A DNA stretch of 5,233 nt from Actinomycetota bacterium (GTDB lineage: Bacteria > Actinomycetota > Acidimicrobiia > Acidimicrobiales > Ilumatobacteraceae): contig SYNW01000130.1 in NCBI GenBank assembly GCA_005805045.1, positions 1 to 5,233 of the forward strand. Direction: 5' to 3'. The notes beneath the pieces are model-generated. The model was not told the DNA's origin and ran no database searches. It worked only from the letters and a program-made list of their open reading frames with translations. Of the stretch, positions 1 to 5,233 are shown piece by piece (position 1 is the first letter of the stretch; every line of letters starts with the position of its first letter). The translations under genes and the position numbers were made by a program.

Positions 1-317
1 CCTTCGGCTTTCGTGTTCGCACGCACGACCATGACTGCGGCGTTCCAACGAATATAGGCACGAATTCTTCGCTCGAGATGTTCGTCGCCCGGAAACCACG
101 GTTCGTATTCGGTTGAAATGCTGTTGATGTATGGCGTCGAAACAGTCGCCGGAAAACTCACTTGACTCGCGCGCGCACGCTCTAAAAGTCGCGACAACAA
201 ATATCGCGCACGAGTTTTGCCCTGCACTTCGACCACCGCGTCAAGCGAATCGAGCCATTCTTCTGTTTCGCCTGGGTCGGTGTCTGGCAGTTGATGTATT
301 GATCCGTCAAACAGCAC
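1..317 (-). CDS. aceE: Pyruvate dehydrogenase E1 component (homodimeric type), N-terminal fragment, cut by window edge
   Basis: AceE is the thiamine-diphosphate E1 subunit of the pyruvate dehydrogenase complex. It decarboxylates pyruvate and passes the acetyl group to lipoyl-E2 in the cytoplasm. Only the first 105 codons are present, out of a family length near 900; the rest lies left of the window. With GTG at 317 as residue 1, the protein shows HQLPDTDP (8-15), EEWLDSLD (19-26), ARYLLSRLLERAR (37-49), FPATVSTPYIN (55-65), PWFPGDE (73-79) and RRIRAYIRWNAAVMV (83-97). These match the N-terminal segment of actinobacterial and proteobacterial AceE closely. The ThDP-binding residues lie outside the window. 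The start is GTG 317 because recognisable homology begins at once. In-frame alternatives are GTG 371 and TTG 386, just before an in-frame stop. No strong ribosome binding site precedes any of them. The gene is divergent from rnhA. Identity is secure; the start is less so. Confidence 0.9.
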   Translation of the reverse strand, partial: MLFDGSIHQLPDTDPGETEEWLDSLDAVVEVQGKTRARYLLSRLLERARASQVSFPATVSTPYINSISTEYEPWFPGDEHLERRIRAYIRWNAAVMVVRANTKAE

Positions 318-397
318 ATGGCTAGTCTCGCAGAAAATTTCGACATCGCAAAGATGTATGTCGCCATTCACCTTAAGTTTGCGCAAGTATTAAAGGA
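318..397. promoter_or_regulatory. Divergent intergenic region between aceE and rnhA
   Basis: These 80 bp must carry the promoters for both divergent genes, unless aceE starts upstream of 317. Visible structure: an 8-bp palindrome TTGCGCAA (379-386), a CTTAAG palindrome (372-377), an inverted repeat CGACAT (341-346) / ATGTCG (358-363), and nested within it ACATC (343-347) / GATGT (353-357) with a 5-bp loop. A TANNNT-type hexamer TAAGTT (374-379) could be a -10 for rnhA, but no convincing -35 accompanies it. No clear promoter for aceE could be picked out. That promoters lie here is inferred from gene orientation; any operator role for the repeats is speculative. Confidence 0.4.
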
Positions 398-835
398 ATG
401 TCAATCGTTATCTACACCGACGGCGCTTGTTCGGGAAACCCAGGCCCCGGTGGTTGGGCGTGGGCTGTTGCGCCAACTGGCGAGCCATGCGGTTTTGGCA
501 GCGAACCCAAGACGACTAATCAGCGGATGGAGTTGCTCGCCGTGATCAACGCTCTGCGCACGTACAGCGATTTTCATGAACCGATTGAAATAGTTTCAGA
601 CAGCACATATGTCGTGCATTGTTTTCGTGACAAGTGGTGGATGGGCTGGCAGCGACGCGGTTGGAAAAACTCACAGCGTCAGCTGGTGGCCAATCGCGAC
701 TTATGGGAGCCGCTAATCGAACTGGTCAACAGTCGTGACGATGTCTCGTTCAGATGGGTCAAAGCCCACGACGGCGAACCGATGAACGAACTCGTCGATC
801 AACTAGCGGTCGCCGCATCGCTTCGCGCTAACTAA
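398..835 (+). CDS. rnhA: Ribonuclease HI
   Basis: RNase HI cleaves the RNA strand of RNA-DNA hybrids (R-loops, Okazaki primers) using two divalent metal ions in the cytoplasm. The 145-residue protein is slightly shorter than the E. coli enzyme (155) and appears complete. It opens with the family's first strand and YTDGACSGNPGPGGW (6-20). The catalytic set is all present: D8, E45 in TNQRMEL (41-46 with L), D68 in VSDSTYV, H124 in WVKAHDG, and D134 in ELVDQLA. The basic, Trp-rich handle region typical of bacterial RNase HI is there (WWMGWQRRGWK, 80-90). The ATG at 398 places MSIVIYTDGA at the usual N-terminus. AAAGGA (392-397) abuts the start codon directly, too close for a normal ribosome binding site. 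The gene is divergent from aceE, and 48 bp separate it from the following dehydrogenase. Confidence 0.96.
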   Translation: MSIVIYTDGACSGNPGPGGWAWAVAPTGEPCGFGSEPKTTNQRMELLAVINALRTYSDFHEPIEIVSDSTYVVHCFRDKWWMGWQRRGWKNSQRQLVANRDLWEPLIELVNSRDDVSFRWVKAHDGEPMNELVDQLAVAASLRAN

Positions 836-847
836 CACTTACCCAAG

Positions 848-877
848 TTGCTCGCACACTCAAGATTTGCGTAGTCT
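848..877 (+). promoter_or_regulatory. Possible promoter giving a leaderless SDR transcript
   Basis: TAGTCT (872-877) fits the TANNNT pattern of actinobacterial -10 elements. TTGCTC (848-853) lies 18 bp upstream and matches only the first three bases of the -35 consensus. The ATG at 884 is 7 nt after the hexamer, where transcription would be expected to begin, and no Shine-Dalgarno sequence is visible before it. A leaderless mRNA would explain both facts. The palindrome TGCATGCA (877-884) overlaps the start codon. This is pattern reading only; chance occurrence is quite possible. Confidence 0.3.
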
Positions 878-883
878 GCATGC

Positions 884-1660
884 ATGGACATTAAAAATGT
901 AAGCGCAATAGTTACAGGCGGAGCATCAGGTATCGGAGCAGCAGTGTCACGGATGCTGGCCGCTCGCGGAGCAAAAGTCGTCGTGGCCGATGTGCAAGAA
1001 GAAAAAGGCAAGGCCCTCGCTAAAGAAATCGGTGGCGCATACTGCAAAGTTGATGTGACCAATACGCAAGACATAATCAACGCCACCGAGATGGCCAAGT
1101 CAATGGGCCCAGTTCGTGTTTTGGTGAACTCGGCCGGCATCGGTTGGGCGCAACGCACTGTCGGCAAAGATGGCAGTTACGAGTCGGCAGCCAACCTCGA
1201 TGCATTCAAAAAAGTTATTGCGATCAACTTGGTCGGTTCATTCGACTGCATTCGCATCGTCGGCACGGCAATTAGCACTACCGAACCTCTTGAGCATGGC
1301 GAGCGTGGAGCAATCGTCAACATTGCATCAGTTGCCGCTTACGACGGTCAAATTGGTCAAGCCTCTTACTCGGCGTCGAAGGGTGGAGTAGTTGGCATGA
1401 CGTTGCCGATCGCTCGCGATCTGTCGGCAATCGGCATCCGCGTAAATACGGTTGCACCCGGGTTGATCGACACCCCTATCTATGGTCAAGGCGAAGCGAG
1501 CGAAAACTTCAAGGCAAACCTCGAAAAGGGTGTTCTGTTTCCGCATCGACTTGGCGCACCAGACGAACTCGCGTCAATGGTCGTCGAGTGCATCACGAAT
1601 AGTTACATGAATGCCGAGTCGATTCGCGTCGACGGCGGCATACGCATGCCGCCGAAGTGA
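884..1660 (+). CDS. SDR-family 3-hydroxyacyl-CoA dehydrogenase (HSD10-like)
   Basis: This is a classical short-chain dehydrogenase of 258 residues, most like type II 3-hydroxyacyl-CoA / 2-methyl-3-hydroxybutyryl-CoA dehydrogenases (HSD10). These oxidise 3-hydroxyacyl-CoA with NAD+ in fatty-acid and isoleucine breakdown. The Rossmann motif TGGASGIG is at 11-18. D36 at the end of strand 2 (VVVAD) indicates NAD(H) preference. NSAG (82-85) stands for the usual NNAG. The catalytic tetrad is N115, S149, Y162 and K166 (YSASK). Segments typical of the HSD10 group are ASVAAYDGQIGQASYSASKG (148-167), MTLPIARDLSAIGIRVN (172-188), APGLIDTP (191-198), FPHRLG, and a C-terminal DGGIRMP. Length is normal. 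ATG 884 fits the N-terminus; it lacks a ribosome binding site. The DUF3445 gene follows after 16 bp, suggesting co-transcription. Assignment to the SDR family is certain; the exact substrate is inferred from resemblance. Confidence 0.88.
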   Translation: MDIKNVSAIVTGGASGIGAAVSRMLAARGAKVVVADVQEEKGKALAKEIGGAYCKVDVTNTQDIINATEMAKSMGPVRVLVNSAGIGWAQRTVGKDGSYESAANLDAFKKVIAINLVGSFDCIRIVGTAISTTEPLEHGERGAIVNIASVAAYDGQIGQASYSASKGGVVGMTLPIARDLSAIGIRVNTVAPGLIDTPIYGQGEASENFKANLEKGVLFPHRLGAPDELASMVVECITNSYMNAESIRVDGGIRMPPK

Positions 1661-1676
1661 CGAATAGATAATTTTC

Positions 1677-2585
1677 GTGGCTGGTATCCACGTTCTTCAC
1701 CGTCATCCATTTACGCCGTTCGACGAGACGCCCGTTACTGAGGCTGCGTCGTTCAAAGCGATGCCGATACCCGAGCAGATTTTGCCGCAAATCGCTGGTG
1801 AAAATTTTCGACATCGTCTCGGCATTTGGCCGCTTGATCTCACAAACTGGTTGCCTCGAGATGCAGAAACTGAATTGACAATCGATTTAAAGAAAAAACT
1901 TTTGACAACTCGTCGTAACGAAGTCGTCAGCATGTTGCCGGGTGGCGACGATGCCGCGCAAGAAGCGGCAATGCTGGTCAGTCAGTGGGTGGGCGTCGAT
2001 TCATCGAGCACTGGCATCGATGCGCTAGTCGAGGCGAGTTTGCTGGTTGCTGATGATCTTGTGGTTTTACAGCCCATCAAGTCGCAAGATGGAACCGAAC
2101 AAATGCTGTTAACAGCCGCCGTTCTTTGTGCGCCGAGTCGATGGATGCTTTCTGAAAAAATGGGCAAAAATATGCTCGCGATTCATGCACCTGTCGCCAA
2201 GTACGCCGAGCATGTTGGCGCCGCGACCAATACATATTTTCAGCGCATCGCCGTCGACAAGCCAGTTTGGCGCTCGAACTGGATCATTCAAGATCACCCC
2301 GCACTGTTTCAACCGAAGATACCCACAGCCCCGCTCGTCAAACAGCCCGAAGAGTTATGGATCCGCATGGAGCGCCAGACGTTGCGCCGACTGCCAAAAA
2401 CAAAGGGCATTCTGTTTACAATTCGTGGATATCAACAGCCGTTGGTTGATTATGTTCAGCGCAGCAAAGAAATCGCCCAAAATACACGCACACTGCTCGA
2501 GCGTCTTCCTGACGATGTCGCACAATACAAATCAGTTCTCACTTACCGCCCAAGTATCTTGAACTGGATCAACCAGTACTGCTGA
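1677..2585 (+). CDS. DUF3445 / haem-dependent oxidative N-demethylase alpha-subunit-like protein
   Basis: The protein has 302 residues and belongs to the DUF3445 (HODM_asu-like) family. Its characterised member is the haem-binding subunit of a Pseudomonas oxidase that demethylates dimethylamine to methylamine and formaldehyde. Family blocks visible in order are RLGIWPLDLTNW (47-58), ADDLVVLQ (125-132), CAPSRWMLSEKMGKNMLAIH (151-170) followed by APV, WRSNWII (198-204), and the hallmark IRMERQTLRRLPK (229-241) with GILFTIRGY (244-252). There is no signal peptide or membrane segment, so it is probably cytoplasmic. GTG 1677 is taken as the start because an in-frame TAG lies at 1665-1667 and the N-terminus contains the HPFTPFD segment expected ahead of the domain. 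The next candidate is ATG 1761 (residue 29), which would still keep the domain. No ribosome binding site is seen. The partner electron-transfer subunits of the known enzyme are not in this window, so substrate and activity are unknown. Family call is strong; the demethylase role is a weak inference. Confidence 0.8.
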   Translation: MAGIHVLHRHPFTPFDETPVTEAASFKAMPIPEQILPQIAGENFRHRLGIWPLDLTNWLPRDAETELTIDLKKKLLTTRRNEVVSMLPGGDDAAQEAAMLVSQWVGVDSSSTGIDALVEASLLVADDLVVLQPIKSQDGTEQMLLTAAVLCAPSRWMLSEKMGKNMLAIHAPVAKYAEHVGAATNTYFQRIAVDKPVWRSNWIIQDHPALFQPKIPTAPLVKQPEELWIRMERQTLRRLPKTKGILFTIRGYQQPLVDYVQRSKEIAQNTRTLLERLPDDVAQYKSVLTYRPSILNWINQYC

Positions 2586-2589
2586 AAAA

Positions 2590-3744
2590 TTACGTCGTGT
2601 AGTCGGCGTTGATGCGAATGTAGCCGTCGGTCAGATCGCAGCCCCACACGGTGCAATCGGCTTCGCCGGTACTGAGCGTGACATGAATCAGCACGGTGTC
2701 GCTGCGCATATATTTGCTCAGCGCGTCAAGCCCAGAGGCGTCAACAAAAGTCGGGTAGACCTCTTGGGTGCCAAAGCGAATCACGACTTTTGATTCGTCA
2801 ATGTCGTGCTCATCGCTGCATTTGCCGACGGCCATCGCCACACGACCCCAGTTCGGGTCTGCGCCGTGCACGGCAGTCTTGACCAGTGGCGAATTGACGA
2901 TTGATTTTGCCACAAGTTTGGCTTGACGCACGTCTCGCGCACCGTCGACGCACACTTCGATCAGTTTTTCGGCGCCTTCACCGTCGCGGGCAACTTGCTT
3001 TGTCAGCGACAACGCAACGTCGTAAAGCGCCGCTTCAAACAACTCGGCGTCGACTGCGCCGGCCTTGCCACTCGCCAAAATAATCGCCGTGTCACTTGTT
3101 GACGTATCTGTATCGACCGATACGCAATTAAAAGTTTTATCAATTACTCGTCGAAAGATTTGATCAAGATCAGTTTTTGCGATCATCGCATCAGTGAACA
3201 TCATCGTGATCAGAGTCGCCATATTGGGTTCGATCATGCCGACACCTTTGGCCACGCCAACTATGCGTGCCGATGAGTCAGACACAGTTGCTTCGGCGGT
3301 TTTGTGCACCGTGTCGGTGGTCATGATGCCCCGGGCGACATCTTCGACAGAAGTGTCTTCAAACTTGTTTGGTACCGCTGTCAAACCCTTGCGTACATTT
3401 TGCATCGGATACTGACGACCGATAACGCCGGTTGACGCGATCAATACGTCAGTTGACGCGCAGCCAATTTTCGCGGCGACAGTTTTGACAACTTCGCGTG
3501 CGTTACTCATGCCCTCAATACCAGTGGCAACGTTGGCATTTTTTGAAATCACCACAATGGCCCGTGCCGAGTTGTCGGCGATGTTCTCTCGACTGACAAC
3601 GACACTCGGGCCAGCAAAACGGCTTTGTGTAAACACGCCTGCAGCAGTGCAAACACTCTCGGCAACTACAAGGGTCAGATCTTGCGAGGTGTCTTTAATG
3701 CCGATGTTGGCAACATAAGCACCAAAACCTTGCGGAAGTTGCAT
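2590..3744 (-). CDS. argJ: ArgJ-family ornithine acetyltransferase, OAT2-like
   Basis: ArgJ enzymes transfer the acetyl group from N-acetylornithine to glutamate, and in some cases also use acetyl-CoA. They self-cleave before a threonine that becomes the nucleophile. In this 384-residue protein the cleavage site is A176-T177 within KGVGMIEPNMATLI (166-179). The oxyanion segment STGVIG is at 104-109, IMTTDTVHK at 140-148, GEGAEKLIE at 255-263, NSPLVKTAVHGADPNWGR at 284-301, and the end is INADYTT. Length and termini are normal. The usual NSGNANACTG motif is replaced by ISKNANVATG (66-75). FTQSRFAGPSVVV (38-50), VIGRQYPM (107-114), DTDTSTSDTA (211-220) and GKCSDEHDID resemble, from memory, the clavulanate-cluster OAT2 (ORF6) of Streptomyces clavuligerus. 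Start ATG 3744 has a weak AGG about 8 nt upstream and lies 9 bp after the SRPBCC stop, so it is the last gene of a three-gene operon. No other arginine gene is nearby. Family is certain; which branch is inferred. Confidence 0.93.
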   Translation of the reverse strand: MQLPQGFGAYVANIGIKDTSQDLTLVVAESVCTAAGVFTQSRFAGPSVVVSRENIADNSARAIVVISKNANVATGIEGMSNAREVVKTVAAKIGCASTDVLIASTGVIGRQYPMQNVRKGLTAVPNKFEDTSVEDVARGIMTTDTVHKTAEATVSDSSARIVGVAKGVGMIEPNMATLITMMFTDAMIAKTDLDQIFRRVIDKTFNCVSVDTDTSTSDTAIILASGKAGAVDAELFEAALYDVALSLTKQVARDGEGAEKLIEVCVDGARDVRQAKLVAKSIVNSPLVKTAVHGADPNWGRVAMAVGKCSDEHDIDESKVVIRFGTQEVYPTFVDASGLDALSKYMRSDTVLIHVTLSTGEADCTVWGCDLTDGYIRINADYTT

Positions 3745-3753
3745 CTAACCAGC

Positions 3754-4224
3754 CTATTTTTTGTCGGAGAAGTATTCAGCCAAATTGTCGAGTGTTTTAC
3801 GAATGTCGCGTTCGTTGTTGCGAACATAACCAGCCAACTTGAGCATCAAGGGTGATTTTGAAGTGCCGTAAGAGAACTGCTCGGTCACCATCGTGCCGCC
3901 TTGCGTCGATTCGAGGATGTATCGCCAAACATGCCCACCAAAGTGGCGCCATGCGATTTGCTTGCCCTCAACAAACTCGACGACCGTATTTGTAATTTTG
4001 TAAGGAGCGCCTTTTTTCATGCTCATTCCAAAAGTTGCGTTCAACGAGAGTCTCTGTGGCGCAGAAGACTTTGACGCCAGCACTGAACCCGAACCATCAA
4101 TTACGGCGTGCATTGCGGGATTTGCGAGAAGTTCAAAAATTTGTTCTGGACTGGTCGACACCAATTTACTTACGGAAACGATCTTGTTCTTCGTGTCATG
4201 GGCGCTCGTGTTTGGTGTCATCAT
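3754..4224 (-). CDS. SRPBCC (START/Bet v1-like) ligand-binding protein
   Basis: A 156-residue protein of the SRPBCC / polyketide cyclase-like superfamily, helix-grip proteins that hold hydrophobic ligands in a deep pocket. Visible family segments are an N-terminal strand KIVSVSKLV (14-22), SPEQIFELLANPAMHAVIDG (25-44) with SGSV after it, FGMSMKKGAPYKITN (65-79), VVEFVEGKQIAWRHFGG (81-97), HVWRYILE (98-105) and GGTMVTEQFSY (109-119). There is no signal peptide. The frame stays open back to 4368, but that extension overlaps the upstream flavoprotein by more than 130 bp, and the domain begins only after residue 60 of the longer form. The tandem ATG-ATG at 4224/4221, 10 bp past the flavoprotein stop, is therefore the better start. 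No clear ribosome binding site is present. Homologues are sometimes carelessly labelled dimethyladenosine transferase; nothing here supports that. Ligand unknown. Confidence 0.82.
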   Translation of the reverse strand: MMTPNTSAHDTKNKIVSVSKLVSTSPEQIFELLANPAMHAVIDGSGSVLASKSSAPQRLSLNATFGMSMKKGAPYKITNTVVEFVEGKQIAWRHFGGHVWRYILESTQGGTMVTEQFSYGTSKSPLMLKLAGYVRNNERDIRKTLDNLAEYFSDKK

Positions 4225-4234
4225 GGGTTTGATT

Positions 4235-5233
4235 TTAGGCGAGTGATGCGAGCACTGCTTCACCGCAACGCCGACCCGAGTAAAGCGCACCTTCAATCGA
4301 CCCGGTGTCGCGGTGATCACCGCAAACAAACAAGCCGTTGCCAAGTGAAACTTTTTGCTTCGGATCAAACGGTGGCAGTTGTTCTGGCCCGGCGTGAGTT
4401 ATGCGATATGTCTTGATGTGACTCCAGCCGTCGACTTGTGGCCCCCACCATGTGCGTAGTTGATCTCGTGACATTGCTTCAAGATCACCCGTGATGATGC
4501 CGGGCAGGGCGGCAACGATCAGGTGCTTGCCTGCTGGGGCGTAACTTGGCGCGATGTTGCTCAGCACTGCGGCGTTCAACACTGGGCCTTGACCAGTGCC
4601 GTCAAGCACGACGAATTTTTCGTGCGTCGGTGGTGAATCTGCCGAAAAGTAGACACAGCCCACAACACGCGAGGCGATCTCCGAGGTACGCAAAAGTTCG
4701 CTGGCACTCGGTTGATCGGTCGCCACGACCACGGCACTTGTTTCGATTCGGGCGTTCGCCGTTGACACGAAACCTGGTTCGATGTTTGTTGCTCGCGTGT
4801 TGAGAAAAATATTTTCAACGCCGAAGTGCTTGGCCATTTGCTCAGGTATGGCGCTCATGCCGTTTGCCGGCAATGCACTTTGACCCTCGCTCAAATATTT
4901 AAAAATGAGTTCAAACATGCGACGAGATGTGTGTAATTCAGGGTCAAGTTGAATGCCACCAAACAGTGGTCGAAAAAATCGGTCGATCATCTTTGATGAA
5001 AAGCCAAGACTGCGCAAAGCAACAACGGTCGAGATATCTTGACTGCCCAAAATTCGCTGGGCGTCGCGATGCATGACCCGCCAGCGCAAAGTAGCGACCC
5101 GCAATTTGTCTGTCAGCGTGCCAATTGGCGCGAACACGGTCGCTGTGGCACGCCGAGGTTCGCGAAACGGGTCGGTGACGACAGATGGTTGACCGTCGCG
5201 CATCACGAGCGCACCCGAACTGAACATCTTCAA
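4235..5233 (-). CDS. FAD-dependent amine oxidase-like flavoprotein, N-terminus beyond window
   Basis: This is the C-terminal 332 or so codons of a flavin-dependent oxidoreductase in the amine oxidase / protoporphyrinogen oxidase / phytoene desaturase superfamily. The reading frame is open through the right edge. The missing part, perhaps 80-100 residues, should hold the Rossmann GxGxxG FAD site. In the visible part, SGALVMRDGQ and DPFREP are followed by FAPIGTLTDKLRVATLR, then RFFRPLFGGIQLD in the central substrate domain and LPANGMSAIPEQMAKHF, with a return to the FAD domain at TSAVVVATD. The C-terminal FAD-contacting motif VCGDHRDTGSIEGALYSGRR occupies 303-322 of the fragment. No membrane helix is evident. 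The SRPBCC gene begins 10 bp after the stop and argJ 9 bp after that, indicating an operon led by this gene or one upstream of it. The substrate cannot be deduced; carotenoid, porphyrin and amine chemistry are all represented in the superfamily. Confidence 0.85.
   Translation of the reverse strand: MKMFSSGALVMRDGQPSVVTDPFREPRRATATVFAPIGTLTDKLRVATLRWRVMHRDAQRILGSQDISTVVALRSLGFSSKMIDRFFRPLFGGIQLDPELHTSRRMFELIFKYLSEGQSALPANGMSAIPEQMAKHFGVENIFLNTRATNIEPGFVSTANARIETSAVVVATDQPSASELLRTSEIASRVVGCVYFSADSPPTHEKFVVLDGTGQGPVLNAAVLSNIAPSYAPAGKHLIVAALPGIITGDLEAMSRDQLRTWWGPQVDGWSHIKTYRITHAGPEQLPPFDPKQKVSLGNGLFVCGDHRDTGSIEGALYSGRRCGEAVLASLA

Noticed and set aside
832..1167. A 111-codon minus-strand open frame over the start of the SDR gene
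   Set aside because: It is antisense to the conserved Rossmann region of the dehydrogenase; its length reflects codon structure of the real gene.
1875..1907. Two TTGACA hexamers resembling -35 boxes
   Set aside because: They are inside the DUF3445 coding sequence, with no matching -10 at proper spacing and no gene start downstream.
2128..2562. A 144-codon plus-strand open frame inside the DUF3445 gene
   Set aside because: It lies wholly within a recognised coding sequence in another frame, and its translation is rich in Arg, Ser and Pro with no recognisable family.
2563..2577. Hairpin ACTGG-ATCAA-CCAGT near the end of the DUF3445 gene as a terminator
   Set aside because: The stem is only 5 bp, lies inside the coding region, and no T run follows on either strand.
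2590..3744. Part of a clavulanic acid or other beta-lactam gene cluster, because of the OAT2-like sequence
   Set aside because: No synthetase, cyclase, amidinohydrolase or clavaminate synthase-like gene is present in the window; resemblance of a single gene is not enough.
4225..4368. N-terminal extension of the SRPBCC gene to an ATG at 4368
   Set aside because: It overlaps the confidently coding 3' end of the flavoprotein in another frame, has no family resemblance, and the tandem ATG at 4224/4221 sits right after the upstream stop.
1..5233. CRISPR arrays, transposases, integrases, tRNA or rRNA genes
   Set aside because: No direct repeat series, terminal inverted repeats or recognisable RNA gene sequence was seen; nearly every base is accounted for by seven protein genes.

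Overview
The window is ordinary-looking chromosomal DNA from a bacterium of roughly 50% GC, very probably an actinobacterium. My best guess is a moderate-GC lineage such as the Acidimicrobiia. Three things support this. There is an actinobacterial-style homodimeric pyruvate dehydrogenase E1 (AceE) N-terminus. The SRPBCC and flavoprotein genes resemble actinobacterial family members. Most gene starts have no convincing Shine-Dalgarno sequence, which fits leaderless initiation. The taxonomic guess is inference from remembered family features, not from a search.

Layout. At the left edge, on the minus strand, is the 5' end of aceE (about 1-317, running off the window, GTG start). A divergent intergenic region of about 80 bp (318-397) separates it from a plus-strand series: rnhA (398-835, RNase HI), a short-chain dehydrogenase of the HSD10 / type II 3-hydroxyacyl-CoA dehydrogenase kind (884-1660), and a DUF3445 / HODM alpha-subunit-like putative haem protein (1677-2585). 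Converging on these from the right, with only 4 bp between stop codons, is a tight minus-strand series. Read in transcription order it holds a FAD-dependent amine-oxidase-like flavoprotein (4235 to beyond 5233, N-terminus missing), a small SRPBCC ligand-binding protein (3754-4224), and an ArgJ-family ornithine acetyltransferase (2590-3744). The gaps within this series are 10 and 9 bp, so it is almost certainly one operon.

How the genes relate. AceE feeds acetyl-CoA production, and the HSD10-like dehydrogenase would act on 3-hydroxyacyl-CoA from branched-chain or fatty-acid degradation. RNase HI is housekeeping. The DUF3445 protein follows the dehydrogenase by 16 bp, possibly as a pair. The ArgJ homologue is the most interesting gene. 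It keeps all the catalytic motifs, but several segments look like the OAT2 (clavulanate-cluster ORF6) branch rather than canonical ArgJ, and it sits with a flavoprotein and an SRPBCC protein instead of other arginine genes.

I saw no RNA genes, mobile elements, CRISPR arrays, phage genes or strong terminators. Coding density is very high and no non-coding stretch exceeds 100 bp. I did not find a clearly new system; the candidates worth checking are the flavoprotein-SRPBCC-OAT operon and the SDR-DUF3445 pair.
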